Positions 1 to 7,300 of a stretch of 13,183 nt of DNA are shown in pieces. This DNA is from DAHUYF01 sp052143095 (GTDB lineage: Bacteria > Pseudomonadota > Alphaproteobacteria > ATCC43930 > CGMCC-115725). The position numbers and the translations under genes were made by a program. Each line of letters starts with the position of its first letter. Positions within the stretch are counted from its first letter, which is position 1. Under the pieces are notes generated by a model. It saw nothing but the letters and a program-made list of their open reading frames with translations. It made no database searches and was not told the origin of the DNA. The DNA lies in the NCBI GenBank assembly GCA_052143095.1, contig JBKQTR010000156.1:1-13183 (forward strand). Direction: 5' to 3'.

Positions 1-6
1 GCGCCA

Positions 7-25
7 GCGGTTGCAAAGCAACCGC
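7..25. other. Perfect hairpin, possible transcript end of the small membrane gene
   Basis: An inverted repeat with 8-bp perfect arms (GCGGTTGC / GCAACCGC) and a three-base AAA loop. It lies about 45 bases beyond the stop codon of the minus-strand gene at 71-361. Its position fits a 3' stem-loop for that transcript, but no T-run follows on the minus strand, so it is not a textbook intrinsic terminator. It could equally belong to an unseen gene beyond the window edge. The rest of 1-70 shows nothing else I can name. Confidence 0.35.
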
Positions 26-70
26 GAGAGCCGCACCGGTCGGGCTAGCTACCCACGCCGCGCCGCGCGC

Positions 71-361
71 CTATTCGGCGGGGCTGGCGGCTTCGATGGC
101 GGCACGCTCCGCCGCCTCGCGCTTCGCCTCGCGGCGATCGAGAAACAGCGCGAAGAGCAGCAGCGCCAGCGCGCCGCCGACCACCATGCCGAGCCGCGCC
201 GTCTGGCTTTCCGGCAGATGGTCGAGGGCGAAGCCGCCAAACACCGCCAGCACCAGCCCGGCATAGACCAAAGCGGGCAACACGGCGAGCATAAGGCGCC
301 GCCAGCCGGGACGGCTGTCGCTCTCGGAGATCAGATCGTGCGGCGCAGGTATGTCGGTCAT
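71..361 (-). CDS. Small two-helix inner-membrane protein, function unknown
   Basis: Encodes 96 residues beginning MTDIPAPHDL. I do not recognise the family. Two hydrophobic segments (about residues 24-45 and 56-74) are separated by a short loop and followed by a very charged tail (DRREAKREAAERAAIE), so it is probably an inner-membrane hairpin with a cytoplasmic helical C-terminus by the positive-inside rule. The frame is open further upstream to an ATG at 397 and a TTG at 442, but those add only a Ser/Ala-rich stretch, and the ATG at 361 gives a more usual N-terminus; none of the candidates has a clear Shine-Dalgarno. Transcribed away from the chemoreceptor gene. The opposite strand is also open, but its product is Arg/Gln/His-rich without domains. 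Coding status is supported by the clean membrane topology; function is not assignable. Confidence 0.7.
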   Translation of the reverse strand: MTDIPAPHDLISESDSRPGWRRLMLAVLPALVYAGLVLAVFGGFALDHLPESQTARLGMVVGGALALLLFALFLDRREAKREAAERAAIEAASPAE

Positions 362-651
362 GGCAAAAAAATCCGGGCTCGCGGCCCGCGACGACATCGC
401 CGAAGAGCCTGCAGCAAAAGGGGGAGCGGTATCTCTGTCCAACGGCCGAGGGACGGGGTTATTCCGTCCCGCGGCTTTTCCGACATCTTTGTAATCGGCA
501 ATCCTTGCGAAGCGGTTGACGAAGCCCGTGCGCCGCCGACGAAATTTCCAGCGCCGCGGCCGGCGTAAAGCGCGCCGAAGGCTTTAACGCCGTATTCATC
601 GACTGGTTGCTAGGCTCGCCGCAGATTTCCCTTCTCGCGTGGGCTGCCGCC
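362..651. promoter_or_regulatory. Divergent intergenic region between the small membrane gene and the chemoreceptor
   Basis: This 290-base gap must hold the promoters of two divergent genes, but I cannot pick a convincing -35/-10 pair, nor a sigma-28 (TAAA-N15-GCCGATAA) or sigma-54 site. The only clear structure is an inverted repeat at 450-470 with 7-bp arms GGGACGG and CCGTCCC around GGTTATT, followed by a short T-run at 476-479. On the minus strand it would lie upstream of or in the leader of the small membrane gene; on the plus strand it resembles a weak terminator with no gene to terminate. Confidence 0.4.
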
Positions 652-2346
652 ATGCATTTCCTCGATCGGCTCAAGATCAAAGCCAAGCTCGGCTTGCTGC
701 TGGGGCTGAGCGCGCTGGCGCTGGCGGCCGCCATCATGCTGGCGGCGAATCTGATGCATCAGCGCATGATCGACGACCGCATCGCCAAGCTGCACGGCGT
801 CGTCGATATCGTGGTCGGCACGGCGCAAGCGCTCGAGGACCAGGTCAAGGCCGGCAAGCTCACGCAAGAGGAGGCGCTGGAGCGCTTCCGTACAGCGGTT
901 TATGGCATGTGGTACGACGACCACCACGACTATGTCTTCGCCTCGTTCCTGGACGGCGTGACCATGGCCAATGCCGCCGCGCCGCAGCAGCAAGGCACGA
1001 ACCGGCTCGGAATCAAGGACGCCAACGGCAAGGCGATCACCGACGCGTTCCTCGAGACGCTGAAGACGGCCGACGACGGCGTCGTCGACTACGTCTTTCC
1101 GAAGCCCGGTACCACGGAGCCGCTGCTCAAGCTCTCCTATATCAAGAAGTTCAAGCCGTGGAACGCGTATTTCGGCACCGGCGTGTGGATCGACGACATC
1201 GAGGCGGAATATCACGCGGCGCTGCTGCGCCTCAGCCTGTTCGGCCTTGCCATCCTGGCGGTGGTGGGGGCGATCACCTGGTTCGTCAACCGCAACATCA
1301 CGCACTCGCTGGGCAGCCTCAAGACCAAGATGGCGCGGCTCGCCGAGGGCGATCTCAAGGTGGAGATCTCCGAGGTGTCGCGCGGCGACGAGGTCGGCGA
1401 CATGGCGAAGACGGTGCGCGTCTTCAAGGACAATGCCGAGGCGATGCGGCGGCTGGAGGCGGAGCAGGCGGAAGCCAAGGTAGCGGCCGAGCAGGAGAAG
1501 CGGCGGTCGCTCGGCGAGCTCGCATCGCGCTTCGAGGAGCGGGTGCGCGGCATCGTCGACGCGGTGGCGCACGCCGCCGGCGAGATGCAGGCGACCTCCC
1601 AGGGTCTTTCGGCCTCGACCGAAGGGACGCGGCAGCAGGCGCTGGCGGTGGCCTCGGGAGCGAGCCAGGCGACGACCAATGTGCAGACGGTGGCGGCGGC
1701 GGCAGAGGAGCTCTCCTCCTCGATCGCCGAGATCGGCCGGCAGGTGGTGCAGGCGGCAGGGACGGCGAAGGCGGCGGCCGATGAGAGCCAGAAGACCGAC
1801 CGCAGCGTGGCGAGCCTGGCGGAAGCGGCGGAGAAGATCGGCGAGGTGGTGGCGCTGATCAACGACATTGCCAGCCAGACCAACCTGCTGGCGCTGAATG
1901 CGACGATCGAGGCGGCGCGCGCCGGCGAGGCCGGGAAGGGGTTCGCGGTGGTGGCCTCCGAGGTGAAGTCGCTGGCGACCCAGACGGCAAAGGCGACCGA
2001 CGACATCCGCGCCCAGATCGCCTCGATCCAGGGCGAGACGCAGAGCGCGGTGCAGGCGATCCGCTCGATCTCCTCGACCATCCTGGCGGTGAACGAGATC
2101 TCGTCCTCGATCGCCTCGGCGGTGGAGGAGCAGACGGCGGCGACGCAGGAGATCACGCGCAACGTGCAGCAGGCGGCGAGCGGCACGCGCGACGTGTCGC
2201 AGAACATCTCCGGCGTCAGCGACGCGGTGGAGAAGGCCGGTGCCGCCGCCGCCGGCGTCAAGCAGGCCGCCGACGGCCTCGCCCAGCAGGCCAAGACGTT
2301 GCGCCACGAGGTCGACCAGTTCCTCGCGACGCTGCGGGCGGCGTAG
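652..2346 (+). CDS. Methyl-accepting chemotaxis protein with sCache sensor domain
   Basis: 564-residue transmembrane chemoreceptor that passes ligand information to the CheA-CheW array. Order of parts: short basic N-terminus and first membrane helix (about 13-34); periplasmic single-Cache domain of the sCache_2 type (about 38-186, with VYGMWYDDHHDYVFAS and WNAYFGTGVWIDDIEAEY); second membrane helix (about 191-212); HAMP (about 212-265, GDEVGDMAKTVRVFKDN); then a coiled-coil signalling domain. The kinase-control tip is intact around residues 401-442 (INDIASQTNLLALNATIEAARAG, then GKGFAVVASEVKSLA), flanked by Gln/Glu-rich stretches suitable for methylation. It ends LRAA, without the tethering pentapeptide (NWETF-like) for CheR/CheB. 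A TTG at 607 would add 15 residues; I prefer ATG 652 because MHFLDRLKIKAKLGLLL is a typical receptor start. No Shine-Dalgarno is evident at either. No che genes lie nearby, so it is an orphan receptor. Ligand unknown; sCache_2 domains often bind small organic acids. Confidence 0.97.
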   Translation: MHFLDRLKIKAKLGLLLGLSALALAAAIMLAANLMHQRMIDDRIAKLHGVVDIVVGTAQALEDQVKAGKLTQEEALERFRTAVYGMWYDDHHDYVFASFLDGVTMANAAAPQQQGTNRLGIKDANGKAITDAFLETLKTADDGVVDYVFPKPGTTEPLLKLSYIKKFKPWNAYFGTGVWIDDIEAEYHAALLRLSLFGLAILAVVGAITWFVNRNITHSLGSLKTKMARLAEGDLKVEISEVSRGDEVGDMAKTVRVFKDNAEAMRRLEAEQAEAKVAAEQEKRRSLGELASRFEERVRGIVDAVAHAAGEMQATSQGLSASTEGTRQQALAVASGASQATTNVQTVAAAAEELSSSIAEIGRQVVQAAGTAKAAADESQKTDRSVASLAEAAEKIGEVVALINDIASQTNLLALNATIEAARAGEAGKGFAVVASEVKSLATQTAKATDDIRAQIASIQGETQSAVQAIRSISSTILAVNEISSSIASAVEEQTAATQEITRNVQQAASGTRDVSQNISGVSDAVEKAGAAAAGVKQAADGLAQQAKTLRHEVDQFLATLRAA

Positions 2347-2350
2347 CCGC

Positions 2351-2467
2351 CAGCCATCAGCCGTCAGCTACCAGCTTTCAGCCGTCAGTAGCAGTTATCA
2401 GTTGTCAGCCCGTCGACCGCGCATGCCGGACGCATGCCGCTGGCTGATAGCTGACAGCTGACAGCTC
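2351..2467. repeat. Heptanucleotide repeat array with inverted copy
   Basis: Starting four bases after the chemoreceptor stop codon are eight consecutive short units of consensus CAGYYRT (CAGCCAT, CAGCCGT, CAGCTAC, CAGCTTT, CAGCCGT, CAGTAG, CAGTTAT, CAGTTGT) from 2351 to 2405. At 2442-2467 the same heptad recurs on the other strand (GGCTGATAG CTGACAG CTGACAG). The arms can pair imperfectly into a long hairpin. The spacer 2411-2441 holds GCATGCC twice, 11 bases apart. The element fills most of the 149-base gap before the sulfotransferase gene, so its right arm would be in that gene's leader. The same heptad occurs at 9096-9151. This resembles the short tandem heptamer repeats known from cyanobacteria in layout, though I cannot show relatedness. 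Confidence 0.85.
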
Positions 2468-2495
2468 CTTATCGCCCCACTACGCTACCCCCGCC

Positions 2496-4310
2496 ATGAC
2501 AACCGGCAACGGCCTAGAACCTTGCGCCTGCGGCAGCGGGCTCGCCGCTGCGCGGTGCTGCGCGCTCGACGGGTCGAGCCCCGGGGATGCGCGCGCCGCG
2601 GCGGCGCTGGTGGAGCAGGCGGCGGCGGCGCTGCGCGCGGGCGAGATCGAGGCGGCCGAGCGCGCCGTGCTGGCGGCGCTGGCGCAAGCACCACGGCACC
2701 GCGGCGGCCTGACGCTGCTTTGCGGCATCCGCCGGTCGCAAGGCCGGCAGAGCGCCGTGGCGGCGCTGCTCCAGCGCATCGTCGGCCTCGATCCCAACGA
2801 CCTCGCCGCGACGCAGGAGCTGGCGCTGCTGCTGTTCAACAACGGCGCGCTCGCCGAGGCCGAGCATCACGCGCGCAACGCCGTTCGGCTCGCGCCCACC
2901 GATCCGCAGTCGCACAACCTCATGGGCATGATCATGACCGAGGCCAACCGGCCGCAGGTCGGCGAGCATCACTATCGCCGCGTGCTCGCGCTGCTCGATC
3001 GGCCCAATGCCATCCTGCTCGCCAACCTCGCCTGGAACCTCAGGAACCAGGGGCGCCTGGCGGAGGCGCGCAAACTCTACGAGCAATCGGTGCGGCTCGA
3101 TCCCGAGGTGCTGCAGACGCTGCTCGGCTATGCCCGCCTCGAGGAGACCGACCGCGATTTCGCGCGCGCCGCCGAGCTGCTCGACGCCGCCGAGCGCGTC
3201 GCGCCGGGCAATGCCAGCGTCCTGCTGGCGCGCGCCGTGCTGTTCGGGCGCACGAAATCCCTCGACCAGGCGGTCGCCACCCTCGACGCCATCGCCGACC
3301 AGCGCCAGGACGGCAGCTTGAGCCCGCTCGAATGGACGGAGAAGGGCCAGCTCCTCGACCGCATGGGCCGCCCCGAAGAGGCCTTTGCCGCCTGGACCGA
3401 AGGCAAGCGCCGGCTGCGCGAGCTCTCCGGGCAGAGCTACCGCGAGGCCGACGCCGGGGCGCAGGCGCATCGGCTCAAGGGCTTCTTCGCCGCGCCGCGG
3501 CTGAAGCTGCTGCCGCGCGCCGGCCCGCGCGCCGATCAGCCGCAGCCGATCTTCATCCTGGGCTTTCCGCGCTCCGGCACCACCATGGTCGAGCAGACGC
3601 TGTCGGCGCATCCGCGCATCGCCGCCGGCGACGAGCTGCCGATCATCAGCGACCTGACGCAGCTCATCCCGCGCATGCTGGGAAGTCCGCTGGACTATCC
3701 CGAAGCGCTCGCCGAGCTCTGGTTCGGCGATCAGGCGGAGGGGCTCGACAATCTCCGCGACTATTATCTCCAGCGCGCGCGCCAGCTCGGCGCGCTGCGC
3801 AAGGGCACGTCCTGGTTCACCGACAAGATGCCGCTCAACGAGACGCATCTGGGACTGATCGCGCTGCTCTTTCCCGAGGCGCCGCTCATCCATGTGCTGC
3901 GCCATCCGCTCGACGTCGTGTTGTCGGTGTTCTCGAACCATCTGACGCACGGCTTCTACTGCGCCTATGCGCTCGACAGCATCGCGCGGCATTACCTGCT
4001 GACCCTCGATCTCGTCGAGCATTACCGCACCGAGATGGCGCTGCGCTATCACGCGGTGCGCTACGAGGACATCGTCGCCGACCAGGAGAAGCATGTGCGC
4101 CAGATGCTGGGATTCATCGGCGCCAGCTTCGACCGGCGCTGCCTCGATTTCCACGAGAACCGCCGCTACGCGCGCACGGCGAGCTATGCGCAGGTGACGG
4201 AGAAGCTCTATGACCGCTCGCGCTATCGCTATCGCGCGTATCTGAAGGAGCTGGCGCCGGTGATCCCGCTGCTCGAGCCGGCGATCGCGCGGCTGGGCTA
4301 CGCGATCTGA
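2496..4310 (+). CDS. SEC-C motif / TPR / sulfotransferase fusion protein
   Basis: 604 residues. Residues 8-23 form a SEC-C-type metal-binding motif, CxC-x8-CC (C10, C12, C21, C22, with CGSG). Residues about 34-310 are helical tetratricopeptide repeats (for example EAEHHARNAVRLAPTDPQSH at 121-140 and EARKLYEQSVRLDPE at 190-204). The C-terminal 350-604 is a PAPS-dependent sulfotransferase (Sulfotransfer_3 type): the 5'-phosphosulfate loop is FPRSGTTMVEQTLSAHP (357-373), and the 3'-phosphate site is LRHPLDVVLSVFSN (468-481), with Arg469 and Ser477 in the usual places. It should transfer sulfate from PAPS to a protein, glycan or lipid acceptor; TPR-sulfotransferases are common in proteobacteria, with acceptors mostly unknown. 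No signal peptide, so probably cytosolic. ATG 2496 is chosen because it places the SEC-C motif at the N-terminus; no clear ribosome site precedes it, and the heptad repeat occupies the leader. Ends 36 bases from the convergent autotransporter. Confidence 0.95.
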   Translation: MTTGNGLEPCACGSGLAAARCCALDGSSPGDARAAAALVEQAAAALRAGEIEAAERAVLAALAQAPRHRGGLTLLCGIRRSQGRQSAVAALLQRIVGLDPNDLAATQELALLLFNNGALAEAEHHARNAVRLAPTDPQSHNLMGMIMTEANRPQVGEHHYRRVLALLDRPNAILLANLAWNLRNQGRLAEARKLYEQSVRLDPEVLQTLLGYARLEETDRDFARAAELLDAAERVAPGNASVLLARAVLFGRTKSLDQAVATLDAIADQRQDGSLSPLEWTEKGQLLDRMGRPEEAFAAWTEGKRRLRELSGQSYREADAGAQAHRLKGFFAAPRLKLLPRAGPRADQPQPIFILGFPRSGTTMVEQTLSAHPRIAAGDELPIISDLTQLIPRMLGSPLDYPEALAELWFGDQAEGLDNLRDYYLQRARQLGALRKGTSWFTDKMPLNETHLGLIALLFPEAPLIHVLRHPLDVVLSVFSNHLTHGFYCAYALDSIARHYLLTLDLVEHYRTEMALRYHAVRYEDIVADQEKHVRQMLGFIGASFDRRCLDFHENRRYARTASYAQVTEKLYDRSRYRYRAYLKELAPVIPLLEPAIARLGYAI

Positions 4311-4346
4311 TGCGCCGCCGCGCTGTGAGCCCGGTGATGGGACCGC

Positions 4347-7300
4347 CTACCAGCTGAGCGTGACGCCGGCGCTGGCGGCATGGTCGGCGACGTGCTGGCC
4401 GAGCGCGCCGTCATAGCGGGCGTAGAGCGCGAGACGCTGCGTCGTCGCGTAGCTGATGCCGAAGCCCACCAGCGCCAGGTCGCGCCCGGTGCCGGCGCCG
4501 GTCAAGCTGAAGCCGCTGCCGGGGATCGCGGCGAAGCTCTCATCGATCGTCGTGCGGGGATCGTTCAGCTCATGCGCCCAGCCGAGAGAGAGCTCCGGCG
4601 TCACCACCCCGGATCCGGCCGCCGCGTGCTGCACCAGGCGTGCCGCGAGGATCGCCTGCCCCTTGTCCTCGCTGGTGGCGCTCACTGCCAAATCTGCGGC
4701 GTTGGCGCCGCTCTCGCTGAAGCCCGAATGCGCGACATGGCTCCAGACCAGCGCCGCGCTCGGCTCCAGCGCCACCAGCGGTGTCAGCGCGACCCGCGCG
4801 CCCGCCTTCGCCGCGACGCCGCCGGCAAAGCCGTCGAAGCCGCCGCCGGCGGCGCGACCGAGAAAGGCGATCTGCCGCGTGGCGTCGCCATGGTCGTAGG
4901 CGAGCGCCGCCGCGCCGTCGAGGAACCACATCCCCCACCGCTTCTCGCCATAGGCACCCAGCGCCGTCTGATCGAGGCCGCCGCTCTGCCCGAGCCCGGT
5001 CAGCGAGAAATCGCTGTGGCCGTAGCCGAGCGCGAGGCCCGCCGTGACCGCGTCGGGGAAGGCGTGCTCGAGCCCCGCCGTGCCGCCGCCGCTGCTGCCG
5101 CTATACCCATGCGCGTTGCCGTCGCCGCCGAGGCTGCTGACATGCCCGTAAGCCGTGCCCCAGCTCGCCAGCGCCGGCGGCGACGGGATCGGCGTCCCGG
5201 CCGTTGCCGCCACCGTGCCAGGGGCGCCCGAGTTTGCCGGCCGATCGCTCATGCTCCACAGGAAGTCGCGGATGCCGCTGCGTGCCACGCTCTTGAAATC
5301 GGCATAGGCTTCGCCGCCGAGCTCATCGAGCGCGGTGTTCTGCGGCGCGGCCGGCGCCTGCGCGTTCACCGTGGTGACCAGCGTGTTGGCGTCGCCGGTG
5401 CCGGGCGCCGTGGCGAGCGCGTTGCCGATCGCCTGCTCGTTGGGCGTGGCGCTACTGCCGACGAAGCTGGAATTCGTCACCGCCGCGCCGAACCCACCCG
5501 CGGCATCGCCGACCGTGATGGCGAGGCCGCCGGGATCGACGGCAGTGAAGCCGCCGCTGGCGCCACCGGCGGCGGTCAAAAAATTATACTGCGTGCCTTT
5601 GCGATAGATGCCGGGATCAGGGGCGAAGACGAGCGTGCCGCCGATGCTGGCGCTGCCGGTGATGGCGAGCTGCGAGCTGGCGGTGGGGCTGACCTCGATC
5701 GACAAGATGCCCGACGCGGTCTGGACGAAATTGCCGGTGATCACCAGCGTGCCGATGCTGCCGCCGGGCGAGACCACGCCGCGGTTGGTGACGGCGCCGA
5801 TGATGGTGCCGTGGCCCGCCAGCGTGCCGCCGGGGTCGACCACAACGCTGCCGGTCAGCCTCGCGCCCGGATGCGCGTGGTCGCCGACCATCAGCGTGCC
5901 GCTGTCGATGGTGGTCTGGGCGATCGCGCTCGCGCCGTTGAGCGTCCACACGCCGCTGGCGGCGACGTCGAGCGTCTGGAAGGCAAGGATGTTGCTGTTG
6001 AGCACGCCCGTGCCCTGAAGCGCCAGCGCGTTCGTAGCCCCGGCGGCGGTGCTGCCGAGAATGTTGCCGTTCAGCAGCGATCCCGTCTGCAGGGTCAAGA
6101 GACTGGCGCCAGGGCCGGTGAAGACGACCGCGCCGCCGGCGCCGCTGATGGTGCCGGCATTGGTCAGCGTGCCGCCGCCGGCGATGACGATGCCGTAACG
6201 CGCGCCGGCGATGCTGCCGCCGGCCGCATTGGTCACGCTGCCGCCGGCATCGAGCTGGACGCCGGTGCTGCCGGCACCCGCCGCCGCGATCATGCCGGCA
6301 TTGGTCACGGCCCCGCTGCCGCCGGTGACGGAAACCGCCGCGCCGGCGCCGGTGATGGCGCCGCCGGCCTGGTTGGTGACGGCGCCGCCTTGCGTGAAGG
6401 CGACGCCGGTGGCGCCGGTGATCGCGCCGGCGTTGAGCACCGTGCCGCTGCCGCTGATGCCGGCGGCGGCGCCGGTGATGGTGCCGCCGGCGGCATTGGC
6501 GACGACGGCGCCGGCGTTGAGCGCGACGCCGTCTGGCCCCGTGCCGGCGATCGCGCCCGCATTCATCACCGTGCCGCCGCTGTTGCTGGTCACGCTGCCC
6601 GCCACCGTGCCGAACGCCGCCAGAACGCCACCGGCATCGATCGTCACGGCGCTGGTGAGCTCAGCCCCGGCATGACCGACATCGCCGATCTCGAGCGTGC
6701 CGCCGGCGATGGTGGTGCTGCCGATGGCGCAGACGCCGTTCAAGACCAAGGTACCGCTGCCGGCCTTGACCAGGCTGCCGCTGCCGGTGAGCGCGCCGGC
6801 GAAGCTGGTAGTGGTGCTCTGGTTCAGCGTCAGCGCTTGGCTGCCCAGCGCCACCGTGCCGCCGCTGCCGGCGAGCGCGGTCAAGGTGGTGGCGAAGCCG
6901 CTCACATCGGCCGTGCCGCCATTGACCGTGAGGCCGCCGCTGCCGAAGCCGGTGGCGCTGCCGAGCACCAGCGTGCCGCCATTGACCGTGACGCCGCCGG
7001 AAAAACTGTTGGCGCCGCTCAGCGTGAGCGTGCCGGCATTCTGCTTGACGAGGCTGCCGCTGCCGGTGATCCCCGCGGCGACTGTGCCGGTCGCGGCCTG
7101 ATCGAACACCAGCACGCCATTGTCGCTGATCGCCCCTCGCGCCAGCAGGCTCGCGCTGGTGCCTTGCAGCGTGCCGCCGCCGGCAACCGTGAAGGCGCTG
7201 GTGAGCGCGCCGGTGACGACGAGCGTGCCGGACGACACCACCGTCGCGCCGATGGTCGAGGTGCCGCCGAGCGTCCAGGCGCCGCTGGCCTCCACGGCGA

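Noticed and set aside
11..568. Plus-strand open frame over the small membrane gene
   Set aside because: The product is Arg/Gln/His-rich without hydrophobic or domain structure, whereas the minus strand gives a clean two-helix membrane protein.
459..737. Minus-strand 92-residue frame over the chemoreceptor start
   Set aside because: Overlaps the chemoreceptor's first membrane helix antisense, has no ribosome site and no recognisable features.
610..2307. Long minus-strand frame opposite the chemoreceptor
   Set aside because: Composition is Arg/Leu/His-rich shadow sequence; the plus-strand frame is an unmistakable chemoreceptor.
2351..2467. The heptad arrays as a CRISPR
   Set aside because: The units are contiguous seven-base repeats without spacers of 25-45 bases, and there are no cas genes.
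2514..4154. Long minus-strand frame, and a second plus-strand frame (2522-4213), over the sulfotransferase gene
   Set aside because: Neither shows motifs; the frame from 2496 holds SEC-C, TPR and both PAPS-binding motifs.
5575..5595. AT-rich patch with TATAAT on the minus strand inside the autotransporter
   Set aside because: It encodes the conserved GTQYNFLT segment before the barrel, and there is no matching -35 box; coincidence with coding sequence is the simpler reading.
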